Assembly: GCA_036429605.1 (NCBI GenBank)
Contig: CM071590.1
Coordinates: 1,426,001-1,490,000, forward strand
Length of the DNA stretch: 64,000 bases
Direction of reading: 5' to 3'
Origin: Cladobotryum mycophilum
Lineage: Eukaryota; Ascomycota; Sordariomycetes; Hypocreales; Hypocreaceae
This document shows positions 24,363 to 35,623 of the stretch, in pieces (within the stretch, counting starts at the first letter, position 1; the number at the start of each line of letters is the position of its first letter). Below the pieces are notes generated by a model. The model made no database searches. It was not told where the DNA came from and saw nothing but the letters and a program-made list of their open reading frames with translations. The translations under genes were made by a program, and so were the position numbers.

Positions 24363-25442
24363 TTATACAGAGCCGAGTCGAAGCAGGGCCTCGACGGCCT
24401 CGCGCTCCTGAGCATCAGAAGTGCTAGGGAACGCAGAAAAGTCAAATTGTGCCAGAGGTGAACGGGCCATGCCGTAGCCGGCAGAGATGGTCCGCAGTCC
24501 ACCTGCAGTATATGTGTTGGGTGACAGCACATTCCGGCCCGATTCGGTCGCGGCCATGTGTGGATACGATTCGGCTCGGAGAGCAGCTGCACCCACCGCA
24601 GCCCAATCCTCGTCGTCGGTCACGTCCTCTGGGTCGTCGTTCATCGCAACATCGTCCTCCGGAGCCTCAGAGCAGGAAGCCGATCCAGATCCATCCATGG
24701 ACATCTTGTCGGCCTCATGCTCGAGCATGGAGGAGAGTTCGCGGTCGTCGTGGGAAAAGACCAATGACTCACCGCCACTGGACCTTGCAATGCGAAGTCT
24801 CATTCTGTCTTGTCCCCTGCCGCCAATTTTGGAAATTGGGATTCCAGCGGTGTAGGACGATGGTCCGCTTGGAGGGGTTGCTTGACGCTTCCGCGCCGCT
24901 TGTCCCTTGCGGCGGGCATCCCACCGTCCCCAACCCACTTTCTCGAACACCACGTCTCCATCAAGGCCTCCACCCTCACCTCCTCGACCCTCCAACGCTC
25001 CTACCACAACTCTGCGTGCCTTAGTGGGAGGAATGCCCGAAAAACCGGGAACCGAAGTGGTTAGGTATCCCATGATGTGTCGAATGGCGAGAGGTCCGTG
25101 GTTGAGTAGAATCTCTGGGAGGTGGTACTTTGCGAGCATGCTGCTGGTGATGGAACCCGCAGCCTCAAGTACCGGAGACACGGACCTCCTCCCACTCCCA
25201 TGGCTGCTGGCGTTGCTCTGAAGGTCCAAGTCGGAGTCGATGGGCTCAAGCTTGGCCTTTTGGAGTTGCGCCTTGAGACCATGGGCGGGCAAGGCAGGAG
25301 ATATAGAGTTGGGAGGAGTCGGGAGGTCCCGAGATCGTGTCACAGTCGTCGCCTGATCACTCCGAGCCGCTACAACAGCTAAGTTGTCTCGGCTCAAGGA
25401 GGCCTGGGGGATATCACGAGCAGCAGTTGCCATAGAAGCCAT
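24363..25442 (-). CDS. STB3: Stb3-type Sin3-binding protein
   Basis: This intronless 359-residue protein starts at an ATG at 25442. The segment at about residues 104-170 (LAKYHLPEILLNHGPLAIRH, then SVPGFSGIPPTKARRVVVGA, then VVFEKVGWGRWDAR) is the conserved Sin3-binding/Stb3 domain of fungi. In yeast, Stb3 recognises the ribosomal RNA processing element upstream of ribosome-biogenesis genes and recruits the Sin3 deacetylase complex under nutrient limitation. The remainder is low-complexity: Ser/Thr/Pro N-terminal sequence, basic RRKGQAARKRQ that may be a nuclear signal, and an acidic stretch DDVAMNDDPEDVTDDEDW. The orthology to yeast Stb3 is inferred from domain pattern only; another member of the same fungal family is possible. 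Confidence 0.85.
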   Translation of the reverse strand: MASMATAARDIPQASLSRDNLAVVAARSDQATTVTRSRDLPTPPNSISPALPAHGLKAQLQKAKLEPIDSDLDLQSNASSHGSGRRSVSPVLEAAGSITSSMLAKYHLPEILLNHGPLAIRHIMGYLTTSVPGFSGIPPTKARRVVVGALEGRGGEGGGLDGDVVFEKVGWGRWDARRKGQAARKRQATPPSGPSSYTAGIPISKIGGRGQDRMRLRIARSSGGESLVFSHDDRELSSMLEHEADKMSMDGSGSASCSEAPEDDVAMNDDPEDVTDDEDWAAVGAAALRAESYPHMAATESGRNVLSPNTYTAGGLRTISAGYGMARSPLAQFDFSAFPSTSDAQEREAVEALLRLGSV

Positions 25443-26694
25443 ATTTTACCGATTGTTGCGATGCTTCAGGGAAAATGTCTGCGTGACGGAGGCGACTAGT
25501 CAGTACAACGTCTTTGGGAAACCGTCTTGCTGGGGGGTGCGAAACGGGGACAATTTATGGACAGGGAAAAAGCAAAGCAAAGCAAAAGGTCGGTGATGGC
25601 GAAGAGCGGTGATGGGAGAGGTTTTTTTCTTTCTCTTTGCTTGTGCTTGAGCTTGTACACGTAGGTAGGCGGGTTGGGCCCAAGGGGTCCCTCCCGTTGA
25701 GTCACTATCAGGGTGCGTCGCAGTAGTGAAGCAAGGTTACTGCGTTGCGTTGCGATGCGCTGTACGTACCAGGGGGGCAGAAGCCGGTGACAGTCGGTGT
25801 TGGCTCTTGATGGCTGGCAAGACAAGACGTATGAAGGACTTGACTGTCGAATGCTGACGCGATGATCGAGACTGTGACCAATGATTCTCGATGTGAATCT
25901 TTGGACGCTGTTATGTTTTTTGTTTGTTGTTGTTTGAGGAGGAAGGGAAGGGGAAGGGAGGAAGACGAGCAGGATGGGCGAGATAAGACGACCATATACT
26001 TTAACATTACATTACATTACCTTCAGGTGCGCACAACGCAACGGGAACTTGGTGTGTACGAAGCACATGTACTCTGTACCTGGAATGAGGTAGCGACGGG
26101 GGGATCAGGACTGTGTCGCAAGCACCCAAGTGACTTGAGCGTACCCCCTCCCTCCCTCGCATCAATGGATCCAATGCTTGTTCCAATGCTGTTCCAGCGC
26201 ACGTCTTGGCTACTGCACCACCAACTTTTGGCACTTGTGTCCACTGAAAGGAAAAGCTAAGGTAGCCACCTCAGCAAAAAGGAGGGGGCGTCCATGTATC
26301 AGTACCCAGGACTGGGCTCGTACCTTGCGGTACCGTTTAGTACCAGCCGAACAAATTGAATCTCATGACTCCTTTATTTAGCTCGCCAGCTGCACAAGGA
26401 ACAGCCAGTTGTTTAACGTCGCAGTACATAATTGAAAAGTCATAGTTGGCCACCAGCCTGTGCATTGTGCATGGCCATGCGCCGGTCAGTTTCAATCCAG
26501 CCAACCGGCGATGACAGGAATGCTTGTGAAGGCTGCAACCTTGGAGAGCCGTTTTTTGTCAGTCCTTCTTTTTTGTGTTGTTGTATGTGCCCAATGTGCG
26601 TCGTCGCCAAAGACCCAGAATGAGGTGAGGCGAGGCGAGGCGAAGCGAGCGAGTGAGTGGGTGAGATGATGAGGGTCGGATATCCCTAAGCAAG

Positions 26695-26720
26695 GGATGG
26701 ATGGATGGATGGGATGGATG
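26695..26720. repeat. (GGAT)n microsatellite
   Basis: Tandem GGAT units with one GGGAT variant. Confidence 0.9.
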
Positions 26721-26748
26721 TGTGTCTGCCGCCGCACAGTAAATGAGG

Positions 26749-26804
26749 CGCACACACACTCACACGCACACACATCACACACAAAAAAAACACACACACA
26801 CTCA
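26749..26804. repeat. Interrupted (CA)n microsatellite
   Basis: A CA-rich dinucleotide tract is broken by short A runs and by CT and GC dinucleotides. Confidence 0.85.
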
Positions 26805-28207
26805 AGCAAATAATATTGAGCAGAGCCAGCCAGACCCTGAAAAATATACTCTGCCGATACAGGAGAGTAACAAGACATGGATCATACTGGCTGACCAGAG
26901 AGCTGACAGTTCATTTTTCGGGCATCACGAAATTTCGCTCCCTTCCCTTCTCTTCTTCCAAGGCAAGGTTCTCTTTCTCTCTTCTTCGGCTTGGCTCAGA
27001 CACACACACACACACATACAACGCACACACAGTATTACGATATTGCGGATGCTTACTTGACACACCCCCAAACCAATCACCTTTTCTCCTACTTGTACCT
27101 GCCTTACACCTACATACTCCATACATCCTACTAAGACGAGTCATCAGCCAGCGTGTTTTACGGCCCCATAAACAACCGAAGGCGACGACGATTTAATAGC
27201 GGGGGATCGGGGCATTTCGGCCACGGACTGGGCAACGTGCTGAGTCCAACGACTCCAATGACTCCTCATAGGTCTCCAGAGGGCTCCAGAGGTCTCCAAC
27301 CGAGCGTCAAACTGTCACTGCAACCACTTTAGACCGTCCCAAGTGTCTTCGTGTCTGGGGGGATAATCCAAACTAGCGTGCACATTCACAGCTTGGACGT
27401 TCTTATTCGATGACCTTTTTGGCCTGGGCCTTGTTTCTTTCTGACAGAAAGTCCGTTTCACTGTTTCAATTTCTAGCCCCGTCTCAATGGATCCGTCGCT
27501 CATGCGCCCCATTCGGCAGCTGGGCTTGGATCGATACTAGATATTTTCGGCATCGTGGACGTGACACACTATCTTTGTCTCTTCTCTCTGTATGTGTGTG
27601 AGAGCCGAATGAAAGCGATCATCAAGGTTGGCTCCCTCAAACAAGGTTTTTTCTTTCTTTCTTACTGAGCATACGCCTTGCAATGGGGGTAATACGGCCT
27701 TCCTTCCTTTAACCGTGTGATATCGGACCAAAAGAAAAAAATGAAAACGTCATACGGAGTAGGATTTTTCACATCTGACGCGATATCCATCACTCCTTTT
27801 CCAGGCACCGTTCCGGGGGCTGTGATGACATGCAGATACACACACGCACACGAAAGCCTATCACGTTGACTCACGCAAGCCCTGATTCTAGGGCTTTCCA
27901 TTCCGAATGCGTCAATTTCCGTTGGAACCGTCACAGGATCAGAAAGGAGTACCGGTTACTTTGCATCCTTTTGTTTGTCTATTTTTGTGCGCGTCTTTGC
28001 GACTCCAAAAAAAAAAACAAAGCAAATCGTGTGCCTGTGTGTGCGTTGCGCGATATTAGGGAGTGTCGTTAGCTATCAAAGAAAAGACGACGACGACGGA
28101 CGATGGACGACGGACGACTATACATTACTAGTCGTTCTTAGTCGGCTCCTCGGCTGTCATTGACGATTGAATTTACGGGCATGTTCACCACCAAAGAAAC
28201 TCGCATG

Positions 28208-28253
28208 CCCATCTGAGCGACCCCGTTCTCCCCCTCCCCCATCTGAGCGACCC
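28208..28253. repeat. 16-bp direct repeat
   Basis: CCCATCTGAGCGACCC occurs at 28208-28223 and again at 28238-28253, separated by a C/T-rich spacer. Confidence 0.9.
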
Positions 28254-30136
28254 GGGGAGCCGTCACAGTAGCTGATCACAATTGCCCGACTTGGGTAAGC
28301 AAGACTGGAATCTCCACGCCTTTTGATGGGCCCCCCGCGCTGCTAACTGGATAGAGCATCTCTGTCCCAACGTTGACCAAACAGGTTGATTGCTCTCCCA
28401 TGTGGGAAGCTCGTAGCCCTAACGATGCATGACCAACTTGATCATTTATTCTCTCGTGTAATCAGAGTGATATGACGATAAGAAGTTATAAGACGACGAG
28501 TAGGTAGGTATCCCAAGAGCCTGGGAATATGCCATCGGAAATGCCGGTACATGGGATTGGGGACCCTCTCTCTTCTCACTCTCTCCCTTCTCTCTCTCTG
28601 CCTGCATATGACCGACCAAAACAACCAAGGCATCGTATCGTCTTACCTGCAGAGGAAACTTCCCAGCCCGTTAACGCAAGGGGGGTAACACTCCACCCCA
28701 TAAGTTTCTCCATTCCTCCTTGATCATATGCTACCTCCCTCTCACCCAACGATGCATGCCCATCTGCAGGTGGTTGCTGCCGGTCTACTCGGGATGCGCG
28801 GCTGTGGCTTTTCAAGCTGAGAGGCACACCACACATACACGCACACACAAAATAACAACTTTTGTGTGCCTTGAATGCCTTGAAACAGCTAAAAATTGAC
28901 GCAAACCATTACCAAAGCCATTTCCCGTTTCCAGCCTCTGTCTTGGTTTTTTTTTTAAGGCTATCTGTCCTTTGTTGGGTACCGCTTTTGTTTTCCGCCC
29001 TCTCTCCCTCCATAGAGCGCCGTGTAACCATTCACGTTGCACCGGCTTATCGCCCTGATTGGACTTTGTTCGGACGTGGGGGAAAATATCAAATGTTTCC
29101 CGCAATGTGACCCGCTTCACTTTCTACACAAGAAGGGTTAAAAGCAACTTGGCCTTGGAATATCCCCCCTCCCCCCTCTTTTCTTTGGGCTATTTTTGAC
29201 TCAGTCTATCCGCTCACACGGAGATACATGTGTTTGTTGTTGACTCATTTCGAAAATATCACGGGGAAACTAAATTCTTGACCACCACGTTGTTCTGTGT
29301 GTTTGTGTGTGTGTGTGTGAATATAATTTGTTTATTCGCCCCTGTTGGGAAGAGGAAAATGGTTTCATGAGGGTTAAAGCCCCAACTTCGTATTATCACC
29401 ATGTGGGCTTCTCTTTGGGAGTCCATGACGTCTGCCTGAGAACCTTTGTTGCATACACGCCCCCCTCCACTTCCTGCTGCTCCTCTTCTCTCAAGTTTGA
29501 ACCTCTCAAAAAGTTACCTCGTTGTTTTGCGTCTACTCCCGGAAGCAAATGAAGCCTTGATTTTGGGCAAAACTCTCCATGTCCCATGTAAAAGGGAACC
29601 TGTCTTGTAACATTACAATCTATGCCCAATCACTTTCGTACCAATAAAACATAAATAAATAAATAAAAATCTATTTTGGTGGCGTCCCTCCTCCTCCTCC
29701 TCTCTATTTTGCGATATGTAGCATTTCCCTTGTGGATAAGGCTTTCGATACCACCTTATTCGCCATGATCTACCTACCTTGCATCTTATATTCCACAGTC
29801 CCTTCCACTTTGCATGATATCATATTTACCAAGTATAGTAGTAGTTGAAATGCTTTTTGGAGCAAAAGACACTAGGGTTGGCCCTTTACCCGTCCTGGAA
29901 CGGGTGGGAGAGAAGTGGACTCAGGCACAAACCGATAGAGTTGGCACGCTTTTTATTCAAGGAGGGACGTCGTGACATCAACAATGCCCAACCGAGGCGG
30001 CAATGTCCCCCCTCAACCTTTGTTAAGAATCTCGATGATGGAAGTGGCCCAGGGGCTTTTTTGACATCGGCCTTGCCACGTCAACCGTGTCTAGAATATT
30101 CTTGTGTGTTTTGTGACCAAGAGAGAAGAAGAAAAA

Positions 30137-32461
30137 TCAACCCCTCGCTTGTCCAAAGACGAATTCGCGACATGCCTTGTTTGTTCCACATGGGTTAGCA
30201 ACCTGGATGTCTACCTTGATGGTCCACCGTCATCATCACGTGAAAAAAAAAAAAAAAAAAAAAAACACTTACATCTTTCAGCACATTAAGCTTCTCCTGC
30301 GACTGCAAAAACACCTGCTTGTACTGGGCGATACTCTCCCTCAGCACCACATTCCTCGTCGTGCGGCCCTCGCAAATGGCCTTCATCTGCAGCTCCATTT
30401 CCTTGCGGAGAAAGGGCTTGCCCAGGCTGGTCTCAAAATTCATCCGGTCAAAGCCTAGAATGAGGGCGACGCCGAGTTGTGTTGGGACGAATACCTTGAC
30501 CCCGCCTCCTCCTCCTCCACCACGACCTCCACCTCTCGAGACTCCACCTCCCCGGCCTCTGCCTCCTCTTCCGCGGCCACGAGCGCCTCCACCTCTGCCG
30601 GCTGGTGCTTCATCCGGTTCGTCGTCGTCGGCACCTGCGCCCGCGGATGCCTGACCACCGCCACCCCCCACTGTAGTTGCAACGTATTCTCTGTCCTGTA
30701 TCTTCTGAATGTGCTCCGCCATGGTGGCATCAGTCCCAATCCCGTTTGCGTCCATGAGGGCAATCAGGTCTGCCTCGGTAAGGTAGTTGGGGGGCTAGTT
30801 TTGCCCTCTGTCATCATGGCCTCTGCAGGCTCGAATTGCTCGCCAACCGTAAAGTTGGGCAGCTCGGTCGAGTTACTCCAGTTCTCGTAGATGTAGACAT
30901 CTAGATAGTTCCTCTCGAGGACTATAACGCCTCGGGTACTAAAGAACTCGTCTCCAAGTTGGACATCAATTTCGGTTGCACTGCCTTTGGCGTCTTCTGA
31001 GCAGCACGCTAGGAACCGACGAACAACGTACTCGTACAAGCGTCCCTCGTCCGCATTCAAGACGCTCGGGGCTGCATACGTGATAGGATGGATGGGCGGA
31101 TGGGCCTTATCGTCGTGTTTGCCTTCTCTGGGCTGTTGAAACCCTCCGCCGACGAGGCCTTGGGCAAATTGGCCCCATCGTGCGTCAGGCGTCTGCTTCT
31201 GCACCAGAGCTCTCAGGTTCATGCCTTTGTCGAACCGATCCGTCTCCGTTCTTGGGTAGCTGATGAAGCCCTTGTTGTAGAGGCCTTCTGCTATGCTCAT
31301 GGCATGCTGACCAGTCATTCGAAGCAAGCGGGTCGCTGCTTTCTGAAGCTCGACTGTAGTGAGAGGTAGCGGTTTGAACTTGCGCGTCGGTTTCTCCTGG
31401 ACCTTTGTGATTTTGGCCATCTTTGCCGCAAGGCATCTCTCGTATAATAGGGTCACCGTCATTCTATCAAAGAGTCTGTTTCTTGCCCAGGAAAAATTCA
31501 CCTTTTTCTTATCCTTGGTATGTGTCAACGAGATGCCCCAGAAGGGCTCCGGCACAAAATTCTTGACGCGAAAGTATCGGTCAACAACGAAACCGAGAGT
31601 TGGGAATTGGCAGGATCCTATTTTGTTCAGTAGGTCTTTTGTCGTCTTGTTTGGACCATCACCCACCATAACTCAGAGTCAGATTATCCATAGGTCCGTG
31701 GAGCGATCTCAGATTGTTGGTCATGAAACGAGTAAAGGCATAACCAATGCGTAGATCCAGCTCGATTCGAGTAGCAACAGCATTGACTTGCCTGTCATCC
31801 AAGTTGACTAGTTGACTTGCTGCTGAAAGTACATGTCTTGCAATATCTATCAGCATGCTTCCCAGTCGCTGATGAAAGTAGATGAGTCTTACGCTCTTTC
31901 AATGTTGCTGAATTTGGCACGCTTGACTTGAATGGCTGGATTCCCCTTTTTCGCAGCGTCAACGATTTCTTGGCCAATATGTTCTCCTTCTCGATCACAA
32001 TCGGTCCATATCACCAGCAGACGAGAGAATTTTGCCTGTTCAGCCAGATTTTTGGCAATGTCTTTCTTGTCCTAGTTCTGGATCAGTCCATGATTCTTTT
32101 CAAAAACTTGCTCGCACACCACCAACATTGTGAACATTTGTCAGTATTGGCGCGTGAAACAGCGTCTCAGGGGGCGGATGGCTCCAGTTCTTGTACTCGG
32201 GCGTGAACTCGACGTTTGTCAAGTGGCCGGTGACACAAGTCATGGTAACTGAGCATTGCCCCCATGGCTGCCCGAAATTAAAATCGAAACCATAATTCTT
32301 GATGAACTTGTTTCTGGTGTTGTGCTTTCAACTGAATTAGCCTTTTGCCCCTTTTTTGAGAATTTGGTAGAATCACACACTGTCTGAAAATTGCCACCGG
32401 AGAGATGGCCAGCAACCGCCTTGGAGATGGACGGCTTCTCGGCCACACATAAGACCTTCAT
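30137..32461 (-). CDS. TOP3: DNA topoisomerase III (type IA), one-base frame break
   Basis: Six exons are inferred: 32461-32381, 32324-about 32118, 32071-31893, 31836-31667, 31617-30273 and 30175-30137, giving about 673 residues. The TOPRIM domain shows MKVLCVAEKPSIS and WTDCDREGEHIG with its acidic metal ligands. The catalytic Tyr lies in GFISYPRTETD at about residue 333. The enzyme passes single strands and, with a RecQ helicase and Rmi1, dissolves recombination intermediates in the nucleus. Near 30790-30795 the frame shifts: a run of six C separates KTSPP from NYLTEADLIALMDANGIGTD, and seven C would restore the family sequence. The final intron phase agrees only if one base is added. A Gly/Arg-rich insert (RGG repeats) lies between HIQKIQDREYV and KVFVPTQLGVALI. 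The donor of intron 2 is ambiguous (32126 or 32117). Confidence 0.93.
30243..30265. repeat. Poly(A) run in the last TOP3 intron
   Basis: Twenty-three A on the plus strand form a poly-T tract directly after the GTAAGTG donor of the minus-strand gene. Confidence 0.9.
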
Positions 32462-33087
32462 GGCTTGATGCTATAATGAATTTCTATGAAATCTTCGTGA
32501 AAAAAGGGTGATGTGACGGTTCCTTGAGAAGCCCGTGTAACCGGCCATCGAGCATGCACGGGTTTTCAGCGCGTCGCGTCTCTCCTTGTCTACCCTTTAG
32601 TCGTTATTCTCTCTAATCGGAATTGCGCCTAATCTCAGGAGACTATCGTTTTTACCCTTTTCAAAGACTTGGAATTGATGTAATTCAGTTAATAGCCGCG
32701 GTGAGCAGTTGATGCATCAATAGCATGAACCATGTGTCGGATTCGGTGTAATTCACAGACACATTGCAACGTCGAATTTCGATGCCCTCAGAGCCCCACC
32801 AGCAATTTTTCCTACTCCGGATCGACCCTGTAGGCGCTAATCGCAGATTCTAGTGATCATCTTAGAGGACGCCAGTGGACGTATAGGCGCCAGATGCCAC
32901 TGACGAGGACCCGATGTCAACTAAAAGTAGTGACCCGCCACCTGGACAGCTGCGGGGCATCTATCGCTCCGCCACGCACAACCATCTATGACGCCCCTCA
33001 TACATTCTTTGATATAAAATCTCCAACGTTTCAACATCGAGGATTTGGTTTTCCCCATTGCACAATATCGCTAATTGTGCATCCATC
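32462..33087. other. Divergent promoter region of TOP3 and the DUF1295 gene
   Basis: The two genes are transcribed away from each other. No open frame of interest is present, and a TATA-like GATATAAAA is at about 33011-33019, some 70 bases before the plus-strand ATG. Confidence 0.55.
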
Positions 33088-34334
33088 ATGGCCCTCCCAA
33101 CTATCAAGTCCTTGCAGGACGGCGGCGACTACTACAAGGTAGTTGAGCCATTTATCCCCCAGTTATACGAGCTACCCCAGAAAGTGCTCGCCAATATCTC
33201 AAGTCTCGATGGCTTGAAAGGGCTATACCTCGAGACGAATCCTCTCGTCTCTGGCTTCGCTGCATCTATCGCGATAGGATTCATTGCCTTGGTTTCGTCC
33301 GAGATCAACAGAAATTACTCTCAAATTGATCGTCTGTGGAGCATATTGCCTAATCTTTACGTTGTTCATATTGCCGCCTGGGCTCGTCTATCTGGCCTAC
33401 CTCATGCCCGTTTGGATTTGATCGCTGCTGCTACTACCGCATGGAGTGTAAGATAAAAAAAAACATTTTCCTTGAAACTATGAGCTTTCTTCTAAAACCG
33501 TGACTGTTTTAGATCCGATTGACCTACAACTACTGGCGTAAGGGCGGCTACCAAATCGGCTCTGAAGACTACCGATGGTAAGTCCATACTTTGCAACCGA
33601 AGATGCAATAAGCTCACTATCATAGGGAAATCATCAAAGCAAAGGTTCCTGGTGTCATCTTCTTCGTTTTCAACGTAACATTCATTGCTTTCATTCAGAG
33701 CATCCTTTTGTTCCTTTTCTCTTGCGCGCCAGCCTATGTCATCCTGCTCTCAACTCAACTCGAGCCCGAGATCAAGACCACCGACCTCGTCTATCTCGGT
33801 GCCGAGCTGGCCCTTGTCTTTAGTGAATGGGTATCTGATGGCCAGCAATGGAGTAAGTAAGCCTGCCATGTGTGTCGAGAAATCTATTGACCAGCTACAG
33901 ACTACCATGCCGCAAAGAAGCAGTACAAGGAGGATGGCACAGTCGCCGAGGGCTTCACCCAAGCGGATCTCGAGAGAGGTTTCCTTACCAAGGGCTTGTG
34001 GGCATACAGCAGGCATCCTAATTTCCTTGCCGAGCAGACCATTTGGTTTGTTTTGTACAACTGGAGCTGTTGGGCTTCAGAGTCGGTGTATCAGTGGGCC
34101 GGTGTCGGTGCTATCTCACTCATCTTGCTGTTCCAAGGATCCACAGTCCTTACTGAGTCCATCACGGGCGGGAAGTATTCAGGATATGATCATTACCGGA
34201 GGGAGGTGGGCATGTTCATTCCCATTTCCGTCTTCCCATATGAAGCTCCCGTGCGCCAGCCAAAGATTATCAGGACAAGCGAGTTGGCCAAGCGTCACGA
34301 GGAGAAGCAAAAGCAACAGCAGGAGCAGAAGTAG
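33088..34334 (+). CDS. DUF1295 family multi-pass membrane protein (steroid reductase-like)
   Basis: Four exons (33088-33447, 33513-33577, 33626-33852, 33901-34334) give 361 residues. All introns have GTAAG donors and lengths of 48-65 nt. Several hydrophobic helices are evident (ETNPLVSGFAASIAIGFIAL, IIKAKVPGVIFFVFNVTFIA and others). The sequences SQIDRLWSILP, ARLDLIAAATTAWSIRLTYN, GLWAYSRHPNFLAEQTIW and GGKYSGYDHYRREVGMFIP are conserved hallmarks of DUF1295 proteins, which are related to 3-oxo-5-alpha-steroid 4-dehydrogenases and methyltransferases of the isoprenylcysteine type. The C-terminal tail is charged and Gln/Lys-rich. Likely location is an internal membrane such as the ER; the substrate is unknown. 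The gene is convergent with the phosphatase gene. Confidence 0.92.
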
Positions 34335-34542
34335 AATGTACGAGCATGAAATGAGTTGTGGTAACTAAAGATCAAAAGTGGGGAGCGTGGGATTAGGAGT
34401 AAACATGGGGTATCTAGATCAATGTATCTATTTGGCTATGCACCAGGTGTTTGGGTGCTAGAGTCATATGTAGACTGCTTCGGGACATTGTGTCTAATTG
34501 CATATATAGTCTAAATCTACTCTATCATCTAGTTTATATGCC

Positions 34543-35623
34543 CTACGCGCCAAGAAGATCACTCAGTTTATTAGCATAGAATGTAGGAACGGCGATGGCA
34601 TCTTCACGCTCCCAGTCCTCTTTGCTGTTGACACCGGTCAGGACGTGAAGAGTACCGCCCAATTTTCCCTCGACGCCAAACTTGATGTCCGTGTTGAGTC
34701 GATCTCCAACCATGCAAGTCTTGGCTCGGTCGAGCTGGAATTTTCCCTCCACGGCGTCCATCATGGCCTGGCTAGGCTTTCCGAGAACGAGAGGCTGCTG
34801 TCCGGTGGCTGTTGATAGGGGTGCGACGATGGAGCCGGCTCCCATGAAGAGGTTATGGTGCATTGGTAGTGTAGAATCGAGATTGGTCGCCAAGAAGAGC
34901 GCGCCGTTCTTGATATAGTGCATACCGGTGACAATCTTCAAGTAGTTGATATGAAAGTCCAGGCCGCACAGCACAACACCCACCTCGGGATCGAGAGCAG
35001 AGCCATCGGCCAGGCCCGCAAAGTCTTCCGGGGTGATATCCCTTCTGAAGTTGGGATCGGTTCCGCCAATGTGGGGAATTCCTTCCGAGGCAAGCTCGGC
35101 CTCGATGCCGGCCTCGCCAATGGCAAAGACCTTGTTCTTACCAGCGGGCAGTTTGAGAATGCGGTTGATGTACACGGCTGCCGAGTACGATGAGCCAAAG
35201 ACGTCCTCGGGGGTGCTGGGGACGTTTAGTTTGGCGAGCTTCTTGGCGTAGTCCTGGCGAGACTTGGTCGAGTTGTTGGTTACGAAGACGGTTCTCTTGC
35301 CTTGACAGAAGAGGTGAGCATCAGTCATGTCTCATTCCCGGGGGGTGGGGTCATCCAACCTTTGGACCTGAGCAAAGATAGGGTTTCAGGGATACCCTCG
35401 AAGACGTGGTCGCCGGACCACAAGACACCTAAGGTGTGTGAGCGTTGCTTATATCACCTGAGTTTATTACGCTAACCATCGCAGTCGAACAGAAAAGTCT
35501 ACACAGGTTGAGATGAGTATATTCACATAGTAGGCGACATCTTTTAGTAAAATCACTCACATCAAATTGGTCGATGAATTCATTGATGGCGGCCTTGTCG
35601 CCAGTGAGGTATTTGGGAGCCAT
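34543..35623 (-). CDS. PHO13: HAD-family 4-nitrophenylphosphatase / phosphoglycolate phosphatase (Pho13 type)
   Basis: Four exons (35623-35561, 35498-35477, 35428-35360, 35300-34543) give 303 residues, the normal size for this family. HAD motif I, FLFDCDGVLW, supplies the nucleophile Asp and general acid. Motif II is VTNNSTKSR, the motif III Lys is in LGKPSQAM, and motif IV is GDRLNTDI. The family hydrolyses phosphoglycolate and other small toxic phosphometabolites in the cytosol; p-nitrophenyl phosphate is the assay substrate. The second exon is only 22 nt and encodes most of motif I, with correct phases on both sides. An open frame ignoring the introns would start internally and lose the active site. 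Confidence 0.94.

Larger units (their letters stand above)
25443..30136. other. Long gene-poor spacer with simple repeats
   Basis: The region upstream of 25442 is the likely Stb3-like gene promoter. The rest holds CA/TG and GGAT repeats, homopolymer runs and short ORFs with no family signal. A 16-base direct repeat lies at 28208 and 28238. I see no gene. Confidence 0.5.
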
